NCBI GenBank assembly: GCA_032122355.1
Contig: JAUMCS010000100.1
Span: forward strand, 1 to 39,236
Direction of reading: 5' to 3'
Length of the DNA stretch: 39,236 bases
Source of the DNA: RFTU01 sp032122355
GTDB taxonomy: Bacteria; Pseudomonadota; Gammaproteobacteria; Burkholderiales; Burkholderiaceae_C
Shown here: positions 1 to 7,655 of the stretch, piece by piece
Numbering within the stretch: the stretch's first letter is position 1
How the letters are laid out: each line of letters begins with the position of its first letter
Position numbers and translations under genes: made by a program
The notes under the pieces: generated by a model
Database searches by the model: none
The model's input: only the letters and a program-made list of their open reading frames with translations
What the model was told of the DNA's origin: nothing

Positions 1-122
1 AACACCCTACCAACAAGGCGTTCTGTGATGCCAACAGAGGTGACCGCATTGGGTCGGTCACGTTCATCAGAATCACCGGTCACGATCCCAGAATCAGCGG
101 TCACGTTGAATCAGAATACTCA
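1..122. mobile_element. Terminus of an IS21-like insertion sequence (partial)
   Basis: Three imperfect direct repeats with the pattern CGGTCACG-N(5-6)-CAGAAT lie at about 55-118, spaced about 22 bases apart, and a further GGTGACCGC lies just to their left. Tandem repeats of this kind near the tips are typical of IS21-family elements. Read on the minus strand the tip would be TGAGTATTCTGATTC, starting at 122 with the usual terminal TG. The rest of the element (istA/istB) would lie beyond the left edge. Its tip coincides with the point where the neighbouring transposase stops looking like a transposase. Family assignment rests on terminal pattern only, as no transposase of this element is in view. 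Confidence 0.5.
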
Positions 123-816
123 ATTGCAAAACAGCCCGGCCATATTGGGTGGGGTCGGGGTCTTCGGGATCGTGTTTGGTAAAAATGGCGTGACGGTCAC
201 TATACAGGCTCAATGGCTTGCCGTGGCGGTTAATGTATTGTTTGAGCAGTGCCAAGTACGCAGCCGAGGTCTCGGCTTCAAAAAAACGCGCAGCCATGAT
301 TTGACTGCTCGCATCATCAATAAAGGCTATCAACGTGCATTTCTCCGATCGCCCCTCAAACCAGTCATGCGTGCTTCCGTCAATCTGAACCAGCTCACCC
401 AGCCGAGGCCTGCGATCACGGCTGTGGTGGCGTCGTGTACGCTGAGCTTTGGGCCTCCAACGACCTCGGGCTATCATCCACTGCCGGAGTGTTTCTGAAC
501 TAATCGTGCAATCATGCTCACGCCGGAGATATTCGCAAGCCAATGTTGGCCCAAAGTCAGGATAGTGGGTGCTCACCAATTTCATGATGTGTGCTCGTCG
601 ATCTGCCTTGATCGCTCGATTGCTGGGCCGCCCCCGCTGCTTGGAAAGTAACCCAGCAGCACCCAAATGCTGATAATCCTTCCACATGCGGCGAACTTGT
701 CGCTCACTCAAATTCAGCGCTAGCGCAGCTTGCCGCCGACTGATCAGTTGCTCTTCGATTTGCCGCATCACCGTGTAGCGCTCTAATTCCCTTTTACTCA
801 TTTGAACCTGATCCAT
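94..816 (-). pseudogene. Truncated ISNCY-family transposase
   Basis: The N-terminal half is a helix-turn-helix region (ISRRQAALALNLSERQVRRMWKDY), followed by an rve-type DDE integrase core. Two catalytic aspartates are visible, in LVQIDGSTHDW and in SLYSDRHAIF. The reading frame then runs through YGRAVLQL into about eight residues encoded by the neighbouring IS21-like tip and stops. The part carrying the third catalytic residue, the Glu normally found in a KGRVERAN-like helix, is absent, so the protein should be inactive. Start codons at 816 (ATG, MDQVQMSK) and 801 (ATG, MSKREL) are both possible. The frame is open to a TTG at 861, but that overlaps the terminal repeats. Confidence 0.7.
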
Positions 817-899
817 GCAATGCCACCCATCTTTCCAAGAGGACATTCTTATCTGGCGCAAACCTACCTAAAAGCGGACATTTCTAAATTGCGGTTACA
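123..899 (-). mobile_element. ISNCY-like insertion sequence remnant
   Basis: This is the 5' part of an insertion sequence read on the minus strand. Its outer end lies near 899, where the minus strand begins TGTAACCGC. Two direct repeats beginning GGACATT lie at 841 and 876, 35 bases apart, as seen in termini of this type of element. The other end is missing because the element is cut near 122 by the IS21-like terminus. No second inverted repeat or target duplication can be shown inside the window, so mobility is presumably lost. Confidence 0.6.
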
Positions 900-911
900 C
901 CCGCCATTCAC

Positions 912-1643
912 CTACGCCGGTTGCAATTTCGGGTTTAAAACTTCCCGTTCATCAAACACAAAACAATGGCCTTGCCAGTGCGGCGCACCTTGGGTTTCTT
1001 CAAAGTATTTGAGTATGCCGCCTTCGAGCTGGTAGGCTTTTAAGCCTGCTTGCTGCATCACTAAAGCCGCTTTTTCACACCGAATACCGCCCGTGCAATA
1101 GCTCACCACAGTTTTATCATGTAGCTCATGCGCGTGGTCGGCCAGTGCTTGCGGAAATTCACTGAATTTATCAATCCGCCAATCAATAGCACCTTCAAAT
1201 GCGCCCGCATCCACCTCAAAGGCATTGCGTGTATCAAGGGTAACGACCTCGCGCCCCTCATCATCGTGCCCTTGATCTAACCAGCGTGCCAGCGTTGCAG
1301 GGCTAACCGCCGGCGCACGGCCCGCGGCAGGCACAATCGCGGGGTGATTCATGCGAATAATTTCACGCTTGATTTTTACCAATAGGCGCTTGAAAGGCGT
1401 GGCTTCGCTCCAGCTCTCTTTGGCGCAAAGGGGTTTTAATCGGGGGTCCGTTTGGGCAAAGGCGAGCCACTCACGGACGGCAGCTGCTGGGCCTGCCAAA
1501 AACAAATTAATGCCTTCTTCCGCTAATAAAACCGTGCCTTTGAGTTCGAGTGACAGTGCTTTTTGGTAGAGCTGTTGCTGAAGCAACTCTAAATCCGATA
1601 GAGGTGTGAACAGATAAGATGATATGTTCAAAATAGAAGCCAT
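912..1643 (-). CDS. trhO: tRNA uridine(34) hydroxylase, rhodanese type
   Basis: TrhO (YceA family) makes 5-hydroxyuridine at the wobble position of certain tRNAs in an oxygen-dependent way. The protein has the family's N-terminal region (VLLAEEGINLFLAG) and a C-terminal rhodanese domain (VTLDTRNAFEVDAGAF) with the active-site loop YCTGGIRCEKA, whose first Cys is the catalytic one. At about 243 residues it has the shorter length usual in betaproteobacteria. The ATG at 1643 is preferred; a GTG three codons upstream (1652) is in frame, and neither has a clear ribosome binding site. The next gene upstream on this strand encodes another Cys-loop enzyme. Identification is firm. Confidence 0.9.
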   Translation of the reverse strand: MASILNISSYLFTPLSDLELLQQQLYQKALSLELKGTVLLAEEGINLFLAGPAAAVREWLAFAQTDPRLKPLCAKESWSEATPFKRLLVKIKREIIRMNHPAIVPAAGRAPAVSPATLARWLDQGHDDEGREVVTLDTRNAFEVDAGAFEGAIDWRIDKFSEFPQALADHAHELHDKTVVSYCTGGIRCEKAALVMQQAGLKAYQLEGGILKYFEETQGAPHWQGHCFVFDEREVLNPKLQPA

Positions 1644-1688
1644 AGCGGGCACGAAATTTGATGCGGAGGGGTGGAAGAAGCTTGCTTT

Positions 1689-2048
1689 CTAGGCCTTGTT
1701 GTTCAGTTGAACGGCTTGCTGGTACAAATTGGCCGAGCGCGCGCCAGAGCGACAGAACATCAACAGCGGTTTGGGTAGGGTATTGAGTAACTCGGCACAC
1801 GCAGCAATTTGTTCGGGAGTTTGATGGCTGCCTAAAACCGGCAAGTAGGCATATTGCAGCTGGGCCTGTGCCGCTTTATCGGCCAACGCTGTATGAGTGG
1901 GCTGCTCAGCTCCGCCTTCATAATCAGGGCGGTTATTGATCACACTTTTAATGCCGGCTTGTGCCAACGCAGCAAAAGCAGATTCTTGTAATTGAGGTGC
2001 CACATATACATCGGGGGCGATTGGGCGTAGGTCTAGGTTGCTGATCAT
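1689..2048 (-). CDS. TIGR01244/DUF442-type phosphatase or sulfurtransferase
   Basis: A 119-residue protein of the family annotated as TIGR01244 or DUF442, related to dual-specificity phosphatases and sometimes fused to beta-lactamase-like sulfur dioxygenases. The C-terminal loop MFCRSGARS fits the C-x5-R-S phosphatase signature, and IKSVINNRPDYEG is the other conserved block. AGGAG about eight bases before the ATG supports the start. It lies 20 bases after yqeY and before trhO on the same strand, so the three may be cotranscribed. Substrate is unknown; a role in sulfur or persulfide chemistry is a family-based guess. Confidence 0.75.
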   Translation of the reverse strand: MISNLDLRPIAPDVYVAPQLQESAFAALAQAGIKSVINNRPDYEGGAEQPTHTALADKAAQAQLQYAYLPVLGSHQTPEQIAACAELLNTLPKPLLMFCRSGARSANLYQQAVQLNNKA

Positions 2049-2067
2049 GACGTTGCTCCTGCGAGAG

Positions 2068-2514
2068 TTATTGACTTAAAGCTTGTTTGATCAAAGCCGA
2101 TACGCGGCTCATGTCGGCTTTGCCTGCTAATTGCGCTTTGGCTTGAGCCATTAATTTGCCCATATCCGCAGCAGTCACGGTGCCCGCCGCTGCAATGATG
2201 CTTTGAATCACAGCTTGAATCTCGGGCTCAGAAAGCTGTGGTGGTAAATACTCGGTCAGTATTTGAAGCTCAGCACGCTCTTTATTTGCTAAATCTAAGC
2301 GCTCAGCCTGCTCAAACGCGGCAATAGAATCTTTGCGTTGTTTCGCCAATTTTTCTATGATACTGACTAAGCTGGCATCATCAACGACAACACGCTCATC
2401 CACTTCTTTTTGTTTCACAGCGGCCAGCAGCATTCGAATGGCGGATAAGCGCATCGCATCCTTGGCTTTCATGGCAGATTTCATGTCATCGGTAATGCGG
2501 TTTTTTAGGCTCAT
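2068..2514 (-). CDS. yqeY: GatB/YqeY domain protein
   Basis: A 148-residue YqeY-like protein made of a GatB/YqeY domain related to the tRNA-binding tail of the GatB amidotransferase subunit. Conserved features are the N-terminal DDMKSAMKAKDAMRLSAIRML and the block ERAELQILTEYLPPQLSE. It is mostly helical with no membrane segment. It follows rpsU on the same strand, the arrangement usual in proteobacterial rpsU-yqeY-dnaG neighbourhoods, but a terminator hairpin lies between them and dnaG/rpoD do not follow here. No strong ribosome binding site is seen before the ATG. The exact cellular role of YqeY is not settled. Confidence 0.88.
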   Translation of the reverse strand: MSLKNRITDDMKSAMKAKDAMRLSAIRMLLAAVKQKEVDERVVVDDASLVSIIEKLAKQRKDSIAAFEQAERLDLANKERAELQILTEYLPPQLSEPEIQAVIQSIIAAAGTVTAADMGKLMAQAKAQLAGKADMSRVSALIKQALSQ

Positions 2515-2540
2515 GGTATTGCATTAAAAAAATAAACAGA

Positions 2541-2572
2541 AAAAGCCCGATATTCTCTCAAATCGGGCTTTG
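2541..2572 (-). terminator. Rho-independent terminator or attenuator after rpsU
   Basis: A perfect 10-bp stem, AAAGCCCGAT (2542-2551) with ATCGGGCTTT (2562-2571), is followed on the minus strand by TTTCTG and then a run of T (2524-2531 region). It sits between rpsU and yqeY and would end most rpsU transcripts, letting the small ribosomal protein gene be expressed more than the genes behind it. Confidence 0.8.
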
Positions 2573-2645
2573 CATGTAATTTGGGTTTATCAACCCATCC
2601 ACATAGACTGAAGCTGTACAACTTTTTGGTGTACAGCGTATTGAA

Positions 2646-2858
2646 TTAGTACAGCTTTTTAGGCAGTTGCATGCTGCGTACGCGTTTGTGGTGGCGTTTA
2701 ACAGCAGCAGATTTTTTGCGTTTGCGTTCTGTGGTGGGCTTTTCAAAAAATTCGCGAGCACGCAAATCATTTAAAAGACCAATTTTTTCGATGGTACGTT
2801 TGAAGCGACGCAGCGCAACGTCGAAGGGCTCGTTTTCTTTGACACGAATGGTGGTCAT
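2646..2858 (-). CDS. rpsU: 30S ribosomal protein S21
   Basis: A 70-residue very basic protein beginning MTTIRVKENEPFDVALRRFKR and ending in a Lys/Arg-rich tail (RKRKKSAAVKRHHKRVRS), the standard S21 layout and length. S21 binds the small ribosomal subunit near the anti-Shine-Dalgarno region and helps initiation. It is first in a minus-strand unit with yqeY behind it, separated by a terminator hairpin. A leader of about 120 bases with base-pairing potential precedes it. Identification is secure. Confidence 0.97.
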   Translation of the reverse strand: MTTIRVKENEPFDVALRRFKRTIEKIGLLNDLRAREFFEKPTTERKRKKSAAVKRHHKRVRSMQLPKKLY

Positions 2859-2885
2859 GAATGGCAGTTTCCGAAGAAAGTTAAC

Positions 2886-2956
2886 GGGGTTTATGAATAC
2901 ACTTTACTTGATGGGGCTGACATATTCAATCAAGGCATAATGCCGCATGAAACCCC
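2886..2956 (-). promoter_or_regulatory. Structured 5' leader of rpsU
   Basis: Nested complementary segments lie between the rpsU start and its probable promoter. The outer pair is GGGGTTT (2886-2892) with AAACCCC (2950-2956), and the next is CTTGAT (2907-2912) with ATCAAG (2929-2934). A short hairpin GGCAT-A-ATGCC lies at 2934-2944. The layout suggests a folded mRNA leader, perhaps for autoregulation by S21, but this is inference from pairing alone and no known RNA family was recognised. Confidence 0.35.
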
Positions 2957-2987
2957 AAAGAGTAATTTGTGTAACGTTTAACTTTCG

Positions 2988-2996
2988 AGTATAACA
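2988..2996 (-). promoter_or_regulatory. Extended -10 promoter for rpsU
   Basis: The minus strand reads TGTTATACT here, an extended -10 element (TGn followed by TATACT). No convincing -35 box is present at the usual distance, as allowed for extended -10 promoters. Transcription would start near 2981 and give rpsU a leader of about 120 bases. Confidence 0.4.
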
Positions 2997-3008
2997 GGAA
3001 AAATCATT

Positions 3009-4007
3009 TTGAAACGACTTTTGCCTTATGCCGGACCATTCATTGATCATGATCCGGCCTGGAATTTGCCTTTAAAGCAACTGCCTAATCTTATGGCGTG
3101 GTTTCCTCAGTTGCGCTTAAAAGCTCAGCAAAGTGTGGCGCGTGATAGCCTTAACCCGTCGCAGGATTATGCTTATCAGTACCTACAAAATCAAGGTCAA
3201 ATCCCAGGCGAACTGTTGGATGGCACTTTGCCATGCCTAGCCGCAGAGGCAGCACAGAATCAACTTCTTTATGCAGGAACCCCGCATTTTACAAGCCCAT
3301 TGCAAAATGCTGCGTGCTTAACGCCCGTTCATGCCATGGTGGCAACCGATAGCATTACGCTCATGGACCCTTGCGAGGTGCCATTGTCCGTAGAGGATTC
3401 GGAAACTTTGTTCCAAGCCGTCGCCCCCATTTTTGAATCAGAGGGTGTGTCAATCAAATGGGTGTCAGCTATGAATTGGCAAGTTTTGCATCCCAGTTTA
3501 GCGGGGCTGGCACTTCCTTCGATCGAGCGGGTGCTGGGTCAATCTGTTCAGTATTGGCAAACATTGACACCGGTTCAGCCCGTGCGTTTATTGCGCCGTT
3601 TACAAAGCGAGGCGCAAATGGTTTTGTATGCTCACCCCCTGAATCAAGCGCGTGAGGCTCGGGGTTTGCCCACCATCAATTCTCTATGGCTAGGCCCTGT
3701 AAAGGCGGAATGCTCTCATACTACGCAGCCTACCGACTCTACAAAATGGCTAGTCGATTGGCGTTTGCGCAGCCCTTATTTACACGGTGATGCCAAAGCT
3801 TGGTGTGCCGCATGGCAAGCTTTTGATAAGACATTAGAGCCCGCATCCGATACGTTTGAACTGGCATTGGCGCACAGCACCGGTTATGTGGTTTGGGCCA
3901 CCCATGATGCGGGTGATCACACTTGGTTAGAATCCCTCAAGTACCGTTTGAAAAACCTAACCCACCCACAGCCAAGCCTACAATCCCTTCTGAACCCGAA
4001 GAAATGA
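3009..4007 (+). CDS. COG4255-type protein (often labelled phosphoglycerate mutase)
   Basis: A 332-residue cytoplasmic protein of a family found next to recJ in Burkholderiales and commonly labelled phosphoglycerate mutase or its regulator (COG4255). The family block HPLNQAREARGLPTINSLWLG is present near residues 208-228. No phosphatase or mutase catalytic motif, signal peptide or membrane span is visible, so the enzymatic label should be treated with caution. Translation would begin at a TTG with AGGA about nine bases upstream. Its stop overlaps the start of recJ (ATGA), so the two are translationally coupled. True function is unknown. Confidence 0.7.
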   Translation: MKRLLPYAGPFIDHDPAWNLPLKQLPNLMAWFPQLRLKAQQSVARDSLNPSQDYAYQYLQNQGQIPGELLDGTLPCLAAEAAQNQLLYAGTPHFTSPLQNAACLTPVHAMVATDSITLMDPCEVPLSVEDSETLFQAVAPIFESEGVSIKWVSAMNWQVLHPSLAGLALPSIERVLGQSVQYWQTLTPVQPVRLLRRLQSEAQMVLYAHPLNQAREARGLPTINSLWLGPVKAECSHTTQPTDSTKWLVDWRLRSPYLHGDAKAWCAAWQAFDKTLEPASDTFELALAHSTGYVVWATHDAGDHTWLESLKYRLKNLTHPQPSLQSLLNPKK

Positions 4008-5782
4008 CACTCCAAATTACTCAACGTGATGTCCCCCCCCGCGCTGCCCATGCGCTTGAACAGCAAGGTTTACACCCATTACTGGCTCGATTATTTGCAG
4101 CACGGGGGGTGAAAAGCATGGATGATTTGGATGATGCACCGGCCCAATTTTTACCACCCCAACAAATGAAAGGTACGCCGCAGGCGGCACAACTGCTGGC
4201 TGAAGCGTTGCGACTAGGGCAGCGCGTTTGTGTGGTGGCCGATTATGATTGTGATGGCGCTACGGCTTGCGCAGTGGCGGTACGGGGCTTGCGGATGTTG
4301 GGGTTTGGCCACGATCAAGTGTGTTATGCCGTACCGGACAGAGCCATTCATGGCTACGGCTTGAGCCCCGCCATTGTTGATGCAGCACTGGCACAAATTG
4401 GTCAACCCATGCCTGCGGTATTGCTCACGGTTGACAATGGTATTTCGGCTATGGAAGGCGTAGCCTATGCCCAAGCCCTTGGCATGAAGGTATTGGTGAC
4501 CGACCACCATTTGCCCGCCATGCTGCCCAACCCAAATAATGCAAATCAATTAGATGTCGTTCTGCCCAGCGCGGATGTGATTGTCAACCCCAATCAGCCC
4601 GATTGCTTGTTTCCCAGTAAAAGTATGGCGGGCGTGGGCGTGATGTTTTATGTTTTGCTGGCTTTGAGGGCTGAACTGCGCCAACGTGGATATTACCAAA
4701 CCACACCACAACCCAGGCTAGATGCACTACTCGACTTGGTGGCTTTGGGCACGGTAGCCGATGTGGTGCGCTTAGATGCGAATAATCGGCGCATGGTGGC
4801 GCAAGGTTTGAAACGCATACGCACAGGGCGATTGCAAGCGGGTATGGCGGCATTGTTTGCCGTGGCGGGGCGTGATCCCATGCGGGCATCGGCGCAGGAC
4901 TTTGGTTTTGCCATAGGCCCACGCATCAATGCCGCAGGCCGTCTGGCGGATATGACGGTGGGCATTGAGTGTTTATTGACCGATGATGCCGCACGTGCGG
5001 CTGACTTGGCGGCGCAGCTTGATCAAATCAACCGTGAGCGGCGCTCGGTTGAAGACGGTATGCGTGAACAGGCACAATTGGCCATAGAGCGTATGTTTGA
5101 TCCTAACTTGACCGATTCGGCATCAGCCCCGCCTGTGTTGGCTTTGTTTGATGAAAGTTTTCATGAAGGGGTGGTGGGGATTGTGGCTGGCCGTTTGAAA
5201 GAGCAACTGCATCGCCCCGTGTTTGTTTTTGCTCGGGGGCAAGATGGATTGCTCAAGGGTTCAGGGCGCTCGATAGTGGGGTTTCATTTACGCGATGCAC
5301 TCGATTTAATCAGCAAACAAAACTCCCATTTAATTCTTCGCTTTGGTGGACATGCCATGGCGGCGGGCTGCACGATTCGGGCTGACGGACATGCTGAATT
5401 TGCGGCTGCTTTTTTACAGGTGGCGCAACAATGCCTGGATGAAGCTATTTTGCAGCGGCGTTTGGTAACGGATGGTGCCTTGCCTAATCAGTGTTATGCG
5501 CCTGAATTTGTCCACCTATTAGATGCACAGGTTTGGGGGCAGGGCTTTGATGCGCCCTTGTTTTGTGATCGGATGTGTGTGGAATCTCAAAAACAAGTGG
5601 GGGAAAAACATCTTAAATTACGGCTAAGGCCCTTATCAGATACCCAGATTGAATCTCGGGATGCCATTTGGTTTAACCGAACAGAACCCGTACCCGAAGA
5701 GGTGTCTATTGCATACCGATTAAACTTGAATGAATGGCAGGGGCGAACCACTGTGCAAATGGTGGTGGAGGCTGCTTTCTAA
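4004..5782 (+). CDS. recJ: Single-stranded-DNA-specific exonuclease RecJ
   Basis: RecJ degrades single-stranded DNA 5' to 3' in RecF-pathway recombination, mismatch repair and base-excision repair. This 592-residue protein has the DHH-family metal-binding motifs: VVADYDCDGATA, TVDNGIS, VTDHHLP and the ALGTVADVV region. The C-terminal DHHA1 domain carries RFGGHAMAAG. Length fits the family (about 570-600). The frame is open 27 codons further upstream inside the preceding gene, but the ATG at 4004, overlapping that gene's stop, gives the normal N-terminus (MTLQITQRDVPPRAAHALEQ). A PHP-domain gene follows within 25 bases. Confidence 0.95.
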   Translation: MTLQITQRDVPPRAAHALEQQGLHPLLARLFAARGVKSMDDLDDAPAQFLPPQQMKGTPQAAQLLAEALRLGQRVCVVADYDCDGATACAVAVRGLRMLGFGHDQVCYAVPDRAIHGYGLSPAIVDAALAQIGQPMPAVLLTVDNGISAMEGVAYAQALGMKVLVTDHHLPAMLPNPNNANQLDVVLPSADVIVNPNQPDCLFPSKSMAGVGVMFYVLLALRAELRQRGYYQTTPQPRLDALLDLVALGTVADVVRLDANNRRMVAQGLKRIRTGRLQAGMAALFAVAGRDPMRASAQDFGFAIGPRINAAGRLADMTVGIECLLTDDAARAADLAAQLDQINRERRSVEDGMREQAQLAIERMFDPNLTDSASAPPVLALFDESFHEGVVGIVAGRLKEQLHRPVFVFARGQDGLLKGSGRSIVGFHLRDALDLISKQNSHLILRFGGHAMAAGCTIRADGHAEFAAAFLQVAQQCLDEAILQRRLVTDGALPNQCYAPEFVHLLDAQVWGQGFDAPLFCDRMCVESQKQVGEKHLKLRLRPLSDTQIESRDAIWFNRTEPVPEEVSIAYRLNLNEWQGRTTVQMVVEAAF

Positions 5783-5807
5783 ATACTTTTTTGGAATAAA
5801 ACCCATT

Positions 5808-6665
5808 GTGAATATCTTAACCAATGCCGATTTGCACTGCCACTCTGTGGTGTCTGACGGAACCCTAACGCCTGAGGATCTGGCACTGCGGGCCAAAAAT
5901 AATGGGGTAGAGTTATGGGCATTGACTGATCATGACGAGGTGGGCGGGCAGCTGCGTGCATACCATGCTGCGCGCGAATGCGGTTTGCCCTATTTAACGG
6001 GCACTGAAATCTCGGTCACATTCCTCAACAGAACGGTGCACATTGTGGGTTTGGGCTTTGATGCTAATCATCCCGGGATTGTGGCGGGTTTGGCTGCTAC
6101 TCGAGCCGGTCGGGTTGAACGCGCTAAAGCCATTGCAGCCGACTTGGCTAAGGTGGGTATAACAGGCGTTTGGGAAGGTGCTTTGCGCTTTGTGAGTAAC
6201 CCTGATTTGATTTCACGCACGCATATTGCTCGGCATTTGGTAGAAACTGGCATTTGTGCGGATACATCCGAGGTTTTTCGGCGCTTTTTGGTCAAAGGTA
6301 AGCCTGGGCACGTGCCCCATCGGTGGGCACAGCTGGGTGATGCCGTGAATTGGATCACTGCTGCAGGCGGAATGGCGGTGATCGCGCATCCGGGGCGTTA
6401 CGCATTTACACCCACAGAGGAGTATGCTTTGTTTACGGAGTTTAAACAACACGGTGGGCAGGGTGTGGAAGTCATGACGGCTTCGCATACCTTGAACGAT
6501 CGCATCAAATATACCCAAATGGCCAAGGAGTTTGAGTTGTATGCTTCGCGGGGCAGTGATTTTCATTGTCCGCAGGAAAGCAGGGTAGATTTAGGCCAAC
6601 TGCCTGATTTGCCGGGGCAGCTCACGCCCATTTGGGAAGCATTGCAAGATCGGGTGCGAACATGA
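5808..6665 (+). CDS. PHP-domain phosphoesterase, TrpH/RNase AM-like
   Basis: A 285-residue PHP-domain metal-dependent phosphoesterase. Metal-ligand motifs are visible in order: DLHCHSVVSDG, LTDHDEVGG, GTEISV, HIVGLGFD, IAHPGRY and GSDFH. E. coli TrpH/YciV (RNase AM), a 5'-3' exoribonuclease active on 3',5'-bisphosphonucleotides and rRNA 5' ends, has the same layout and size. Start is taken as the GTG at 5808, which gives MNILTNADLHCHS; an upstream ATG would run back into recJ. Its stop overlaps the next start (ATGA). Exact substrate is inferred from the family. Confidence 0.85.
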   Translation: MNILTNADLHCHSVVSDGTLTPEDLALRAKNNGVELWALTDHDEVGGQLRAYHAARECGLPYLTGTEISVTFLNRTVHIVGLGFDANHPGIVAGLAATRAGRVERAKAIAADLAKVGITGVWEGALRFVSNPDLISRTHIARHLVETGICADTSEVFRRFLVKGKPGHVPHRWAQLGDAVNWITAAGGMAVIAHPGRYAFTPTEEYALFTEFKQHGGQGVEVMTASHTLNDRIKYTQMAKEFELYASRGSDFHCPQESRVDLGQLPDLPGQLTPIWEALQDRVRT

Positions 6666-7294
6666 CACAGGTATTTGAAATTCACCCAGCCAATCCTCAG
6701 GGGCGTTTAATCCGGCAGGCGGCTCAAATACTGCACAAGGGTGGGATAGCCGCTATTCCTACCGATTCAAGTTATGCGCTGGTTTGTCACCTTGATGATA
6801 AAGATGCCGCTGATCGACTGCGGCGCCTTCGTGGAATTGACGATAAGCACCATCTAACATTACTGTGTCGGGATTTGAGTGAATTGGCGAATTACGCCCG
6901 AGTGGATAATCCGCAGTATCGGCTGCTAAAGCATGCTACTCCTGGGCCCTACACCTTTATTTTAGAAGCCACCAAAGAAGTCCCTAAACGGCTCAGCCAC
7001 CCATCACGCCGCACCATTGGTTTAAGAGTGCCCGAGCATTTGGTGACTCAAGCCTTGCTCACAGAGATAGGTCAACCCCTGCTAGCCACCACATTGATAC
7101 CCGCCGATGCCGAAGATCCCTTAAATGATGCACAAGAAATTGCAGAGATTTATGCCAAACAATTGGATGTGATTTTAGATGCGGGCTCGTGTTCGCTTGA
7201 GCCCACAACGGTGATTGATTTAACCCATGAGCCACCACTGGTTTTGCGTCAAGGTAGGGGTGGTATAGAAGCATTGGGGCTGAGCCCCCTGTGA
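6662..7294 (+). CDS. yciO: YciO-type Sua5/YrdC/YwlC protein
   Basis: A 210-residue member of the Sua5/YrdC family, whose best-known members make threonylcarbamoyl-AMP for tRNA t6A. The detailed sequence matches the YciO branch: KGGIAAIPTDSSYALVCHL, a DKHHLTLLCRDLSELANYA block and GPYTFILEATKEVPKRL. YciO is related but has weak or unclear TC-AMP activity, so it probably does not replace TsaC. The ATG at 6662 overlaps the stop of the PHP gene, and YciO-PHP pairing is common in proteobacteria. The gene ends 14 bases from the convergent ridA-like gene, with no clear terminator between them. Confidence 0.85.
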   Translation: MTQVFEIHPANPQGRLIRQAAQILHKGGIAAIPTDSSYALVCHLDDKDAADRLRRLRGIDDKHHLTLLCRDLSELANYARVDNPQYRLLKHATPGPYTFILEATKEVPKRLSHPSRRTIGLRVPEHLVTQALLTEIGQPLLATTLIPADAEDPLNDAQEIAEIYAKQLDVILDAGSCSLEPTTVIDLTHEPPLVLRQGRGGIEALGLSPL

Positions 7295-7307
7295 GCTAGA
7301 CCCAAAC

Positions 7308-7655
7308 TCATAACACTGCAGCAGTCACAATGATCTCAATTTTCCACTGCGGCTTAGCCAAGTGAGCTTGCACTGTGGCGCGGGGTGGTGTGTGACCAGC
7401 TACCACCCATTTTTCCCATATGGCATTCATAGCAGCAAAATCGGCTATGTCTTTCAAAAAGATTTCTGCACGCAGGATTTTGGTTTTATCGCTGCCAGCC
7501 CTTGCCAATAACGCATCAATGGCGGCTAGAACCTGTTGCGTTTGTCCAGTAATATCTTGGCTCCCATCACCAGCAACTTGACCTGCTAGGTATACCGTGT
7601 CATTGTGGATAGCCATTTCAGACATACGGGGGCCAACATCAAAACGATCAATCAT
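7308..7655 (-). CDS. RidA family protein
   Basis: A 115-residue YjgF/YER057c/UK114 (RidA) family protein. RidA enzymes hydrolyse reactive enamine/imine intermediates such as 2-aminoacrylate. The C-terminal signature PPRATVQAHLAKPQWKIEIIVTAA carries the Arg that binds the substrate carboxylate. Family trimers form active sites at subunit borders. Its ATG overlaps the stop of plsY, so it is the last gene of the valS-galU-rhomboid-rpe-plsY run. This is a short RidA-like subgroup (COG0251); substrate is not known. Confidence 0.88.
   Translation of the reverse strand: MIDRFDVGPRMSEMAIHNDTVYLAGQVAGDGSQDITGQTQQVLAAIDALLARAGSDKTKILRAEIFLKDIADFAAMNAIWEKWVVAGHTPPRATVQAHLAKPQWKIEIIVTAAVL

Noticed and set aside
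25..498. Plus-strand open frame of 157 codons
   Set aside because: It lies antisense to the transposase remnant and has no recognisable domain or ribosome binding site.
4214..4965. Minus-strand open frames inside recJ
   Set aside because: They are antisense to a well-conserved coding region and their translations have no family features.
7276..7288. GGGGC-TGA-GCCCC as a terminator between yciO and the ridA-like gene
   Set aside because: The stem is only five bases, lies within the end of yciO, and has no T run on either strand.
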